Shown here: in pieces, positions 48,058-60,092 of the stretch
Layout: every line of letters begins with the position of its first letter
Position numbering within the stretch: the first letter of the stretch is position 1
Assembly (NCBI RefSeq): GCF_000264905.1
Contig: NW_006763145.1
Span: 1,285,347 to 1,349,346, forward strand
DNA: 64,000 nucleotides
Source of the DNA: Stereum hirsutum FP-91666 SS1
Lineage: Eukaryota > Basidiomycota > Agaricomycetes > Russulales > Stereaceae
Direction: 5' to 3'
Notes under the pieces: generated by a model
The model's input: only the letters and a program-made list of their open reading frames with translations
Database searches by the model: none
What the model was told of the DNA's origin: nothing
Program-made: the position numbers and the translations under genes

Positions 48058-48501
48058 ATGCCCCGTCGCTCACCACCAACAGCGCTTCGCCTGCACGAAG
48101 GCCCACTCCCTACACGGGGAAAGCCCAAATTTACACTCCCCTCCGTCCCGCGTCCGATCTTCCACGCACCCTCCATCGCCCCGCGCGGTCCAGCTCCCCG
48201 TGCGCGCCAGGCTTCCGTTTCATCCCACTCACCCAACTCTTCCATTAATTCCTTCGACCCATCGACCCTTTCGCAAGTTAGGGCGTCTTCGGACTACTTT
48301 CCCACCACCATAAGCCCATCATCTTCGCAGGCTTCGAGTCCCTCCGCGTCTATCGGTTCAAATCATGGACACCGACAGAAGATGGTGAGAGGACCTTGGG
48401 ACAGTGCGAATTCAATTGTGGTGCCTTTCGATGTGGGTTCGGTGTTACCTCCTCCGAAGAGAGCAGCTGTTAGTCCGGGAGGCGGGTTGGGAGGCCGTTG
48501 A
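48058..48501 (+). CDS. small Ser/Pro-rich hypothetical protein
   Basis: A single-exon open frame of 147 residues starts MPRRSPPTALRLHEGPLPTR. It is rich in Ser, Pro, Arg and Ala, has no membrane segment or known domain, and ends in a Gly-rich tail (PPPKRAAVSPGGGLGGR). Composition and the motif VRGPWDSANSIVVPFDVGSV look like a disordered protein with a short conserved C-terminal part. Such short Ser-rich proteins are common in basidiomycetes. I do not recognise it, and it could be a chance frame. Confidence 0.45.
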   Translation: MPRRSPPTALRLHEGPLPTRGKPKFTLPSVPRPIFHAPSIAPRGPAPRARQASVSSHSPNSSINSFDPSTLSQVRASSDYFPTTISPSSSQASSPSASIGSNHGHRQKMVRGPWDSANSIVVPFDVGSVLPPPKRAAVSPGGGLGGR

Positions 48502-49329
48502 TGTGCGCTAAGATCGCCAGCGCCACTGGTGATGGTGTAATGGACACGGATAAGGTTGGGTTTGCATTCGCTGATGAAACGTTCGTTGCCTTACGAGGTC
48601 TGCTACACATCGGACTAGAGCTCCCCGCAGTTTGATGTTGAGACATGACAGGACGTCGTACTAGCTTTTGGTTGGGTCTGTGTTTGCAAGTGCGTCCATG
48701 TACCCGTTTGTCGCCTGTATCTTACTCAGTTCCGTCCGACACTGCGATGGGAGTGGTTGTTTTACCACTGCGTCGATGAACATAATGATGCTACGCATTT
48801 TGTTCCGCTTTGCGATATTCTCACAAGGAACCACACGTTTCGTTGTACTTGGCTACTGCTACTTGCGTCAGCTTAACTTCTCTAATACATTTGCCGGCGC
48901 CTCCTGTCTCTTGAATTAACACAGTGACACACTGGAATGCGGCCGTTGGTACGAGAAGTCCGAAGCGATGCTTCTTACAGAGTGGGTCACTCTATTCTGT
49001 CCATTTCAGAGATATACGCCGATCTTGAGGTACTCTTTAAACAGGCAATCGGTATTGTTAGAGACTGTAAAGGAAAGCCACAGCCTATCAACTGACCGAC
49101 AATGACGGCTTGATTATTTTTCGTTCCTTGGGAGCTTTCACATGGGGGGGGTGGGGGGTGGGTCATGGAGCTTTCCCAACCATACCAAGTCCCGACAGTC
49201 TAGTACTTGTCAGCGTCAGCCTTCGATAAGCTACAGTAAGCTCGTCATGGGAACATACATACACACGTATATATACACCCCTGCCTCTCGATCTCCTGGC
49301 ATCGATTTTTTCCATTGTAAACGACGGCC
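48502..49329. other. intergenic region
   Basis: No gene is recognised. A G-rich run occurs at 49143-49161. The last part is the promoter of the P450 gene at 49330. Confidence 0.5.
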
Positions 49330-51634
49330 ATGGACCACCCCGTACTCGACTTCGTCCACACCACCGGCGGCTTCAGGATTCTCCTCACATTTTCCCTCCT
49401 CTTCTCTGCCTATACCATAGCTCGCTACTATCGCAGTCCTTGGCGCAAAGTCCCTCACGGCCCAAGAGGCTACCCTCTCATAGGTAACGCTCTAGAGTTG
49501 GGTGGATCGAAGTTGTGGTTGAAGTTGACTAAGTGGCGAGATGTCTATGGTACGTACGCCACGAACCTCACCCCCCAGTCACTTCTTTCGACAATAACAT
49601 CGTCGCTTCAACTGTTTGTCACAACTCTGACTCTAAAACATGGACTGTAGGAGACCTTGTATACCTCAACGCTGCCGGAAAACCTGTCATAATCATCAAC
49701 TCTGTCAAAGCAGCCGTGGATCTCCTCGACAGACGCGCTGCGAACACGTCAAACCGGCCGAAGAATATTGTAGCCTCGGAGCTGCTCACCGGAGGAATGT
49801 TCATGACGTTGCAGAATCTCACCGACGAGTGCGGATTTTCCACCCTTACGCTTCTGTCAACTGCGACGAATGCAAATATTGATGCGCTATCGCTCTTCTG
49901 TGTTACAGGTGGCGCCGCATGCGCAAAGCTTCGCACGAACACCTATCAAAGTCGAACGCCACAGCGTACCATGCCTCCCAAGTCACCGAGTCTGTCCTCC
50001 TCGCGCTTGGTGTTCTCGCAGAACCGAAGGAATGGGAAGCGCAGTATAGACGTGCCAGTGCTTCATTCACGATGAACCTGATGTACGGCGCCGCTGAGGA
50101 TTCCAAGCAGTACAAGGCAGCTGGGGTCAGCATAGAAGGTGTAGGGATGCAAAACGCGAAAGACAAGAGGATAGAGCAGATCAATGATTTTGTGGCGAGA
50201 CTTACGAGTGCACTTCTGCCTGGAGCGTTTTTGGTGGAATTTTTCTCGTGGATGAGATACTTCCCTTCTTGGTACGTTCTTTATTCTCCTGCCTTTATGC
50301 TCCGCTGAGGTGAGGACGTCAAGCTGACGTGATTGCTTCTACGGGAAAAGGATGGCCAAGTGGAAACGCGATGCGGAAGACTCGTTCAGGAATGATTCAG
50401 CGATGTTTGAGGGATTGATGGACGGGGTTCAGAAACGACTCGTAAGCTCATTTCGAGCCCTCTATTACCCACTTTATTTTGCTTCCGATACTGATGACAC
50501 GTATGGATTGTTGCAGGCTAGAGGAGAAGAACCGACCAGCGTCATGGGTAAGATCTCGAGAGACTCTTCCCGGTACGATCTCTCGCTTCGGGAGAACGCT
50601 TGGCTGGCTGCTGGGATGTAGTGCGTTTGTTTTCCTTCTTTATGCGCACCATTTGATCCCCGGCGTGCAGTATTGATTCTCTTTGACGTGTGTTAGTTCC
50701 GCGGGTGCAGAGACCACAGCAGGAGTCATGACTTGGTGGACGCTCGCCATGCTTCTCTACCCCGACGTTCAAGCTCGTGCGCAAGCAGAACTTGACAGTG
50801 TCGTTGGTAGGGAACGCGTACCTACCTTTAAGGATTATGACAATCTGCCATATCTGAGAGCTATGGTCAAGGAGGTACGTTATAGCGCCATTCTCTTTTT
50901 CAAGTCCATACCACTTTTCTCAAAACCGGTGTGTTCGTCTTCTGCAACATTTTTTTAATGACAATGTCTTGCTCCTGTTAGGCTCTTCGTTGGCATACCG
51001 TCGATCCGCTCGGTATGCCGCACAGGGCGGCAAAGGAAGATTGGTACGAGGGATACTACATCCCCGCTGGGTCATTGATCATTGCGAATGTCTGGTTGTT
51101 GAATCAAGATATAAACACCTGGGGTGAGGATGCCTTGGAATTCAGGCCTGAAAGGTATCTACGAAACGACACGAAGACAGACAAGGGCCTCAGTGGAAGC
51201 GGAAGGGAGGAGAGTGATTTCACGTATGGATTTGGGAGAAGAGTTTGTGTAGGTCGACATGTTGCGAATGTGAGTCGCGTTAGATTCTCGTCTGGCATGT
51301 GAATGATACTGACGGTCATATGCAAACAGAATTCGCTGTTCATCGAGATGGCGATGATTTTGTGGGCGATGAAGCTTGAGAGGCCGGTGGACGAGAAAGG
51401 CGTACCTGTCCCGATTGACATCGACGGGTGCATTGAGGCTGGAGTCGTGGTGTACGTACTTCTCTTCATAAATCGTGACCTCTCGACGATGAGGAGCTAT
51501 TCTTTCAAGAGCAGTCAACTGATTGGAACATTATCTATCTTAGCCATCCGGTACCATTCAAGATCAGGGCCACCCCTCGTTTCCCCGAAGCCGTCACCGT
51601 CCTGGAGCACGAGAAAGACGCCTCCAAGCTGTAA
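49330..51634 (+). CDS. cytochrome P450 monooxygenase 1
   Basis: The multi-exon gene begins MDHPVLDFVHTTGGFRILLT with an N-terminal membrane anchor and then the Pro-rich hinge PHGPRGYPLIGN. Further landmarks: the C-helix WRRMRK, the I-helix SAGAETTAGVMTWW, the K-helix KEALRWHTVDPLGMPH (ExxR split by an intron), the PERF-like FRPERY and the heme loop YGFGRRVCVGRHVAN with the thiolate Cys. The loop begins Tyr where Phe is usual. The final exon ends EAVTVLEHEKDASKL. This pattern fits the large fungal microsomal P450 families (CYP64 clan, as for O-methylsterigmatocystin oxidoreductase-like enzymes). It oxidises a small molecule at the ER with a reductase partner; the substrate is unknown. It is convergent with the P450 gene at 52187, 552 bp away. 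Confidence 0.88.
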
Positions 51635-52186
51635 TGTACTATTTCTGCTTGGATTTCTTTCTTGATGACTGTCGCTACACTTCGCCTCATGCTCGGGATG
51701 GTCCTCGACTTAAATGCAGTATAGACGCTTCCTATTATCAGACTGTAGGTTATGGCTTCGTTGCACCGAAGGCACCGGTGGCCGCGGATAGCAGAGGACA
51801 GACTAGTGACCTACATAGTGTGACATGTATTATAATTGATAGAAAACCCGTAACGATATAGATCTCACGGCCGTCATGAACTTGGGCATAATACGGTCTC
51901 CTCATTTCTTTTGCATCTGGCTTTTGGAAGTGGGTGCTATCGAGCGTGAGGACCGAGTACCTGGAACGCGGTAGCCCTCAAACGCCTTTGAGCCGGAACA
52001 TCGACGCGTACGGTGGCGCCTGTCTGGTGTCCAGTGGTCGACTTCGATAAATCCACAACAACTTCGCATTCTGTGAAGATTTGGGCTGCACTCTTCCTTC
52101 TCTATTGGATGACTTCCCATGACCATTTGGGAAGTTGCATAGACCAAATACTCAACCAACGCTGTTAGCTTAGACGTTAAATGACA
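51635..52186. other. convergent intergenic region between two P450 genes
   Basis: These 552 bp hold the 3' ends of both P450 genes. No further gene was seen. Confidence 0.5.
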
Positions 52187-54471
52187 TTAACGACTCCTGC
52201 GTACGAATCTGAGGGGGACTTCCTTCAACGAGAAGGCAGTTCCCGCGAGGGATGCCTGTTTCATCACCCTCTCCGTGTACTGCCCTCTAGTCTCTCCAGG
52301 CCCCAGCAAGGGCTCTACCTTCCAATCAAGCAGCAGAGATGCCAGGAAACTCAGCACCTCTGTCTGCGCGAATTTTCTCCCTGTAAACGGTCTATATCAG
52401 CTGGGTGCGAGATCGAGCTGATCTCGGTAAAGACAGATATACCAATGCAAGCACGATGGCCGAGGCCGAACAATGCGATATCCTGCTCCGGAACGCCAGC
52501 CCACCTCTCGGGGCGGAATGTATCCGGGTCCTCAAAAACGTGCGGGTTTCGTGCTGGAAATCAATGGGGCTCTATCGCTTGCAAAACGTTTATAGGGTAC
52601 AAATACTCACAGAGACCTATAAGGTCGATGATGATCAAGGTGCCTTTGCTCACGAAAACCGTGCCGGGTTCGGGGCGTACAACATGGAGCACAAGATCCT
52701 CCGTTGCCCTACGAGGAACCATCATCGGCGACGCTGGCGAGCAGGAAGAATGTCAGAATACCGTTAAAGTCCCGGAGGATGATGGCAACTCACGGACAAG
52801 TCTGAGGGCTTCAAGGAAGCAGAAGAACGTGTACGCTAGCTTGCTGGGGTCAACATATTGCTGTATGTAGTGATGTATTTAGTAAAAATAGAAGAGGTAC
52901 GGAAGCAGATGCAAACCGCACAGAGAGACCCAATTCACTCGTAGTCTGCGAAATTTCGGTGAAGACGGTCTGCTGGATGTCTGGATTTAGCGAAAGATAC
53001 GCCAGCGTCGCCGTTATTCCGCTCGCCGTTGTCTCTGAGGATATGTGACATCAATGAGTGACGTTAGCGTAGGTAGTTCTGGATACGCACCATGCCCAGC
53101 AAAGACAAGAGCAAACATGTTCGAGAGCTGCAGAGGGACACTGTATCAGCCATGGCGAAGCATATAAAACGTAACACAAAAGCTACACACCACTTCTTGC
53201 TCGCTGAGGACGTACTTGTCGGCACTTGCCCAGGCCATGACAAGACGGTTGAGGATATCACCCGAGAGGTCTTGCTCATCAAGAGTCATCGCACCGGGGT
53301 CCTCCTCCTTCCTCCTTCTGAGCGTTGCCATGATGTAGGCCTCTACAGCAGACCACGCGCCCTTCACCTTGCGGATACTAGACAGTGTAGGTGAGGAATC
53401 GCACGCATTTGGTGAGAAGACACACAGACCTCTCAATGGGCAGATTATAAGCCCAGGCTGGAAGGAGAAGGTGGTGAATATACGTCTCGGAGACAGTGCG
53501 GAGTGCATTGCGAAATGCATGACGAGAGGAATCTTGAACAGCGCCTGGCTTTCCGACATCGATTCCGAAACCACAGCTACAAATGATCGTGATCGTGAAC
53601 TATTTGACGTTCGATTGCAGTCGATCAGCGTTGTGGAAGAGAAAGAATGAGGATAGAAAGAACTTACGTCAAGAAGCATTATATTGGCCTTCGGGACATC
53701 GACTATGTCTTTCCCATCCCAGGCATCGCTCGTCACAAGTGCGGCGTAGGTCTCCCTGACCGCCCGCCAAACATCGTCATACCTAGGCGAAACCGGCTTG
53801 TCATAATCGCACGGTCCATAGATGCAATTGGAGACCGCACGCACATCTTTTGATTGAATGAAGGGGCGACGATGCGACGGTGGAGACGCCAGATGTCTCC
53901 ATTCACAGAAGTGACGTTGTCTCCCCATTGACTTCGGATACAAGAGGGGTAAAATCCGTTAGCATTATCAGTCTCACGAGGGCGAGCATGCAGGATACGT
54001 ACAGGGCGGAGGTCATCTCCCTCGGCTTCTCTAGAGACGCGCTCTTGGTATAGAGCAGCTGTTTCGCAACCTCGAAGGAGTTAGTGTAGATCGACGGAGA
54101 CCCGACCACGATGGGCACGGTGGAAATAACGTCGTATGTGTGATTAAAGTACGCTGGGAGGGGTGCCGAACGTCGGGTAAGTCCTGGAATGTGACAGGCT
54201 CAACGTGAAAGAGCGCACGAACCAGTCTTCCGCCAGTGCCAGGGCCATTCATGGCCAGGGTTCCAAGATGTGCAGGGCAGTGTCGCGCCCAAAGGACTTA
54301 GAGGCGAGAAGAGGGACCTAATTCCGGGTATTCCGTTCACTTTCTGTATCAGCAAGACTGTATCAGTCTCGAGACCTTGGCAGCTCGATGAACACATACT
54401 CGAAGACCAGCCCGGTACTTGTAAAGACAGAGGGCAGAAATAAGCACGGCGATGGACACGGTGGTGAGCAT
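52187..54471 (-). CDS. cytochrome P450 monooxygenase 2
   Basis: The gene runs leftwards from MLTTVSIAVLISALCLYKYR, a membrane anchor, and then VNGIPGIRSLFSPLSPLGAT. Later landmarks: NVTSVNGDIWRLHRRIVAPS (C-helix WRLHRR), FGIDVGKPGAVQ, AWAYNLPIER, the I-helix FAGHETTASGITATLAYL (intron within), the K-helix EALRL, FRPERW, and the heme loop FGLGHRACIG followed by KFAQTEVLSFLASLLLDW. It ends PLRFVRRSR. Many exons must be joined, and some junctions, especially between 53950 and 54240 and around the K-helix, were not fully resolved. It resembles fungal P450s of the CYP5139/CYP5150-type monooxygenases and differs greatly from its neighbour, so the two are not recent duplicates. The alternative of a decayed copy is less likely because all key motifs survive. 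Confidence 0.78.
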
Positions 54472-55372
54472 TGAGCGACTTATGCAGAGAGTATATCGAG
54501 GTCTCGAAGTGGAGGGCACTTTCGCTCTGGGAGGCCTCCTCATTCAAGTTAGACGCGGTGTTGGCGCTTGCGTCGTGCGTTCGTTCTTCCGTCGCGGGAA
54601 ACTTAGTTGAGATGGGAAACAGGAAGGCCTGCTTAGAACCGTAGCATTACGCCTTGCGTTCGATCAACCCAAAGAAGGATATACGGTCAACGACGAGAAG
54701 CCCGAAGAGTGCAGAGTGGTACTCTGAAGCAGGCACGCCCTACAGTGGGATGGACGCGACGCCTGAGAAGTCCGAGGCCTCGGGTAGCATCAAAAGCCGT
54801 GCGTATTTTGGATACGACTCTGGATCATACTGTATTATATCCATGATCTAGAGGGCCCAGATTAGGAGCGAATAGATATCGCCGACACCAGCGCCACGAA
54901 GATTCGTCGAGGTCGGAGAAGGAAGCGATGTTACAGTTGTTTGAACTTGTCTCCGTGGCATCCGAGTCCTGAGCGTCGGCGCTTGAATCCACACATCTCC
55001 GACGTGGCGTCTCGTACCGTACTCCCGGACTTTTTTTTTGTGACCTCACGCTTCGAGGCATATACTTATCCCCGCATTGCACGCGAGTTTGAAGCATATA
55101 TTGTGGTTTTTGTCAGGCCAGTACTTAAATAACTTTTCTCGTCAGTATTCGGTCAGGTACGCGCCTCACGACTAAGTACTGACGATTTCATGGTAAACCC
55201 AGAGTCTCCCCGAGTGCTTATTCCACCTTCCACCCTCAGGTTTTCGTTCTCTTTCCCGAAGATGGTATTCTATAATCATCGCTTAATATTATGGCTCGTC
55301 CAATACGTCTGATATCTTACAGCGTTGCCGCGTGTACGACTGGAATATTCCAGATTTTCACTCTCCATTTCA
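54472..55372. other. intergenic region
   Basis: Promoter of the second P450 and 3' flank of the peptidase-like gene. No gene is recognised. A run of nine T lies near 55031. Confidence 0.5.
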
Positions 55373-56342
55373 CTACGTCCTCAAAAAGCTCACGAGAACC
55401 TGCATGTACCTCTCTCTCTCCTCAAACTGTGCACTGTGACTGGATTTTTCGAAGGTGATCCATTTGACCTTGGGAATGTGGCGGAAGAAAGGCTCGCAGA
55501 CGAAGTCTTGAGAGACATCGTAGCGTCCGTTGATGACGAGTGTAGGTACCCGGATTTCATGCAGTCGGTCGACGACGGACCAGGCCTTGAGCTCCCCGGA
55601 GAACCTAAGGAACTCGATGTGAGCTAACAGCATGATAGACAAAGCGGAGGAGCGTCACTTACATCGCCATGCTCACTGTCGGATCGCCGTTCTCCCCAAA
55701 GATCATCTCCAAAGAAGTCACGAATTCTTTTGGAAAGGGCTGGATTCTACACCCGTGGACTGCATGGAACTTATCCAGCGCGGCCCTATACCCCTGCGGA
55801 TCCGCAAAACCCTTCATTAAGCCCTGCTGTACATCCTCGTCCATCCCCTTCATCAGCTGCATGTTCGATTGGTTCCACAGCGCCATATCCGGGTGTGCGC
55901 TTGCTAGCACGAGACGCCGCAGACCTGATGGCTGGCGACGAATGGCGAACTCGAGACCGAGCATGCCGCCCCATGAGTGGCCGATGATGTCAAAGGAGGT
56001 CAACTTGAAATAGGAGATGAGGTTTTCGAGTTCGTTGATGAAGAGGTCGATGTTCCAAAATGATGGGGGCTTGTCTCGGAGATGAGTGGAACGACCGCTG
56101 CCGAGTTGATCGAAGAGGATGACGGGGATGGAGTCGGTGGTGGTGATGTCGGTGATGGGAGTCATGTAGTCATGAGATAGACCTGGTCCGCCATGGAGAG
56201 TAATGAGAGGAGTGACGGTCTGAGGACGATTAGACGAGAGGTCGCCGAAGGCTTTGAACCATGTCTGGTGGGTCTCGCCGTCGACAACGAAAGGAATGGT
56301 TCCTTCTGTGACCTTCATTGAGGTGCTCGAGCTGCTGTCCAT
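55373..56342 (-). CDS. proline iminopeptidase-like alpha/beta hydrolase (peptidase family S33)
   Basis: Two exons encode the protein, beginning MDSSSSTSMKVTEGTIPFVV. Motifs: LITLHGGPGLSHDYM (oxyanion HGGPG), ILFDQLGSGRST, the nucleophile elbow IGHSWGGMLG (Ser), the catalytic Asp in LVINGRYDVSQD and the catalytic His in EKSSHSAQFEER. The total is about 300 residues, as usual for the family. The intron that keeps frame uses GTGAGC after GDPT and resumes at FLRFSGELKAWSVVDR, which agrees with the family (SEF.. xGxLKxW). The family releases N-terminal proline or hydrolyses L-amino-acid amides in the cytosol. Similar enzymes also sit in fungal secondary-metabolite loci as product-release hydrolases, so a role beside the P450s is possible but not shown. 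Confidence 0.87.
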
Positions 56343-56940
56343 AGTTCTAAGGTCAGGTTGAGAGTTCGGAGTGATGCAGGAAAAAAGCGGCTGGTTATGA
56401 ATGATCTCTCTACAGGTGTTTTTTCAAATAAAATGAAGTATTTGTCCATGCACTTCCGCTTCTGGTGCTGGCTGATGCCTACCAACGAGGTTTGGTACGG
56501 TCTGATGCGGCTGATACAGGAGTTAGAACCCTGTTGATGGCCTTGTCGAAGCTCATACACACCGCCCGACTTGGAGATAGGTATTCTAGCTCGTGCAGGG
56601 ATCACTCCACACCTCGGTCGGAGATCGTCACATCGGCGTTCAAAATGCCTCATGCGAGATCGACGGGAGCGTTCAGAACATCTGCGACAGCTCTATCAGG
56701 GGTTGCCAAGTAAAACCAACAGCATATATTTCCAACCTTTCGATAACCACTGCATTCTTGGTCTAGCAATCATCGGACGGCATCGAAGTGCTTGATCGCC
56801 CTCTAGTAACCAGTGATCCAAATTGTTCATGGAAATCAAGAGTCCGAGCAGCGCATTCACCAACGGACGTGCATGCTCGTGCATGTTCGCTAGACCGAAC
56901 ACAACTTTCCGCCAATTCCCTACACCAGCGAGGGGCAGTA
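56343..56940. other. intergenic region
   Basis: Promoter of the peptidase-like gene and flank of the short inverted-repeat element. No gene is recognised. Confidence 0.5.
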
Positions 56941-57358
56941 CTGTACTTTTTCGCGCACAAGTTCGTGTCCCGTATCCCATGGTTGCCGCGAACGAACTTG
57001 TGCCACGGGACAGTCCCACCCCATTGACGTGCACTGAACTTGTAAATGGGACATACCAAAAATTGACGAAAAATTGACGAATATTTGAGAATATATTTTA
57101 GGGTCCTAAATTGACCTCAGGAAGGCCCCCAAGACACAATTTGGGCCAGATTTTGCTACTGGGTGAGCTCCCCCACCCAAATGCAGAGCATAAGTGGCTA
57201 TTAAGCGGTCATGAAAGGTCGTATCCCTGAAAAAGCGTCCATGTTCACGAACATTGTCCCTTGTCCCGGTCTGCTTGCGAACCGGGACACGAACGGATTA
57301 TGTCATCTCGGCAACGGCCGAGGGGCGGTGGCGTGAACTTGTGCGCGAAAAAGTACAG
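56941..57358. mobile_element. MITE with perfect 24-bp terminal inverted repeats (TA-flanked)
   Basis: Both ends begin CTGTACTTTTTCGCGCACAA and continue for 24 identical bases before diverging. TA flanks each side (56939-56940 and 57359-57360). The 418-bp interior has no coding frame of note and holds repeated TTGACGAA and GAACTTGTG motifs. Size, perfect ends and the TA target are those of a Tc1/mariner-type MITE. The first 13 bases are identical to the ends of the 1.5-kb element at 3081-4576, so both probably depend on one transposase encoded elsewhere. Perfect ends suggest this copy moved more recently. Confidence 0.85.
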
Positions 57359-58074
57359 TACTCTCTCCGGGAACGTTGGCACCTCACAAAGGCGCCTACC
57401 TCTTCCGTAAGGCCCCATGAAATGAGACAATGCCCAGTGAGCGCAAAGATATCGCGCGGGCTCGTCAGGCGTATCCACAGTAGACTCACCAATAGTGTCC
57501 TCGAGACCTACTTAACTTGAACAAAGGCAATGACGTAGTAGAGCGATCCAGCCTGTTAAGCCTTGGAATGTTGTAGGGTAGGGGAAGGATGCAAGCTGGA
57601 TGAAGTAAATCCGAGTCATCTTCGCAGCCGTAGTTCAGGATGAATGTTCGCAAAATGTTCGAGTCAAAAACGTCCAAGATGATCTCCGGCAATACCCGCC
57701 GGTTAGGGTTTGCCTTGCAAGACCTTGCGATCCTAACAAGCACAAACAACCACGATACGCAAGACACATTTCAGATATGACGAATATTTCGTTGACTTTA
57801 AATAAAATATACACAGAGAATTGACGAGGTCGAACTCAGGCCCGCCGCTCGGCTTACTTGTAATCCTATTCTGACCCCCTGGACCTATCCGGGGACGTGT
57901 ATGGCCCTCACACGAACTCGTAGTCTCGGATACAGCAAATACTGCTGCCAGTGGTAGTTTCTACAAGAAGCCTGAGGCACGATTAGATACAAGTAGTTTA
58001 GAGGGATAGTAGACAATTTTAATATCTGCACTGTCCGAGATACAGCCCTTACTTTGCTGCAATAACTTTTTAAC
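57359..58074. other. intergenic region
   Basis: No gene is recognised between the MITE and the 3' end of the reductase gene. Bases 57775-57800 share a TTGACGAATATTT-like motif with the MITE interior. Confidence 0.5.
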
Positions 58075-59228
58075 TCAAAGAGTTTGTACGGCATTCGATT
58101 TCACGGACTCCTCAAGCGTGATGAACCCGTCCCTCCCCAAAGCCTTCAACAGCTCAACACTACGTTCCCTGCTCTCTACCGTGCTCAGATCGCGAGGCTC
58201 ATCCGGGATGTTTTCGGGCCATGTACGCTCAGGATATGCCTTGCGCAATGCATCGAGGACGTCGCTCCAGTTGAAAGGTTGTGAGTAGGCAAAGATCCGC
58301 TCGGCTTTGACAGTGGGGTTGATAAGAGCGGCGACGTGAAGGCGTGCGGAATCGCTGACGTCGACGAACCAGTCTATGCCAAATGAAGTCATCAGCCAGA
58401 GTCGACACAAAGATGATTGATCAAAGCTTACAAGGCGACATGCCATCCTTCTTTGCAGTTTCTACATCTCCCTTCAACAACGTCTGTATCCATCCCAGCG
58501 TTTCCGACTGCTGTTCCTTGTACAACGACGCTCCAAAGTTCACACTCGGCAACACCGTGCTGAACTCAAACCCGGGCTTCTCCTCCTCCATGAACTTCCA
58601 GCAAGCCTGTTCCGCCTCTGTCTTGCTGGCCGCATAGACGACCCATTTCCTCTCTTCCTCGTAGGGTCCGGGTGCCCATGCAAGCGCACTGACGACGGTG
58701 TTCCATGATTGAGGAGTGGTGGAAATGGGAGTATTAGGCTGAGGGAAGCCAGTGGTGATGGAAGATGAGGTGTAGACGACGCGTTTGACGGAAGGTGTGC
58801 GAGCGGCGGACTTGAGGACGTTAAGGGCACCGGCAATGACTTCGGGGATGACTTCGTTGGGGTCGGGCGAAAGGTACACATTGGAAGCCAGATGGGCCAC
58901 ACCGCTAACACCTGATAGATCCGTGAGGGTGGCGTCAGATATGTGTTCTGAAGCCGCGAGAGGAATGTAAAATCAAGTTCTGACCTTTCACTGCTTCATC
59001 AAATGCACCCTCGGCGTTCATCTTAGGAACGGCGAAGAGTTCGAATTTTCCAGGGCCGTATTTCTTGTCGAAAAGCTCCTGGACCCATTGCGCTCGAGAG
59101 ACGTCGCGAACGGTTCCGCGGACTTTGTAGCCTGCGAGGAGGAACTGATCGGCGGTGTGAGAGCCCATGTAGCCGTTCACGCCAGTAACGAGAACAGTAG
59201 ATCCTTGTGGGATGGCGAGAGCGGACAT
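58075..59228 (-). CDS. NAD(P)-dependent epimerase/reductase, dihydroflavonol-4-reductase-like (extended SDR)
   Basis: The gene starts MSALAIPQGSTVLVTGVNGY, placing the nucleotide-binding TGxxGxxG turn (TGVNGYMGS) right after a short N-terminus. Later features are VSGVAHLASNV, RVVYTSSS, the catalytic YxxxK as VVYAASKTEAEQ, and a C-terminal region with GIDWFVDVSDSARLHVAALI. Introns separate the Rossmann exon, the middle exon and the C-terminal exon. Length is about 345 residues. Members reduce ketones or aldehydes to alcohols with NADPH in the cytosol; fungal examples include methylglyoxal/aldehyde reductases (Gre2-like). The substrate is unknown. It is divergent from the RNA cyclase gene at 60093 and 16 kb or less from two P450s. 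Confidence 0.87.
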
Positions 59229-60092
59229 GTTTGCTGATGTGGTGGTTGCTATAAGCGGTGAGTGTGTTGGATGAGATATTTTGTTGCAGGAAGGTTGAAG
59301 CCGGAGAGGTTGATGAGACAAATTCAGCGAGTCTCGTACAATATTTATACTGCGAGCTTCATCGGAGTTGTGCAGCGTCAAAAGAAGCAATTGAGACTTT
59401 CAACTTTCTTAGTCCTTGTTTTACTAAGACGATCCCAGAGAAGGATTTCGGAATGCCGTACAAGACCAACGTAGAACGGATTGCCATGACACAGCGATTG
59501 AAGGAAGCAACGAAAGGTTATTCCTGAGGAGACGAGGAACGCGCTGACTGATTGATGAGCAAGCAAAGTCTAAGACAAAAGGATTGCTCAGCACAAGACG
59601 GGCACCGAGCTGGAAGTGTGGGGATATTCCAACACTGGCTCGGTCTGAGCATGATGTCGTGGGCCTCAAGGCTTGTATGTTGAGTGTGGGTCGATTTTAC
59701 AGAGTGCAGACGAGTTGTAGCTGAGCAGCAGAAGGCCGAAGTTGTGGTCATCAAGATTGACGGATCGACAAGCTGCCCGACCTTTTGTTTGGCCGTGTTG
59801 AATTCAGAGGCTATCGCATTCCGACGCAATATTCAAATCCTCGCCACACGCAAGTCACTGCGTCAGTTCTACGTCGAGCCACACTGTTCGGGTGCGTTTG
59901 TAAGATTTATTTGAAGAATCATACACGTCTGTCTTTGACCACCAGAATATCGAGACTGATTTTCTACAAAGTCAATAGCCGGTCCACTGTGCGCAGCAAT
60001 GCTGCCCATGACTCGTTAACATCTCTCTCCCGGCGCGCAACTGTGACTTGCCACACCGACGAGCTCTGCCTTCTTTGAGCTACCCCGTACAT
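59229..60092. promoter_or_regulatory. divergent promoter region, reductase and RNA cyclase genes
   Basis: The 864 bp between two start codons facing away from each other contain both promoters. No specific factor site is claimed and no further gene was found. Confidence 0.5.
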
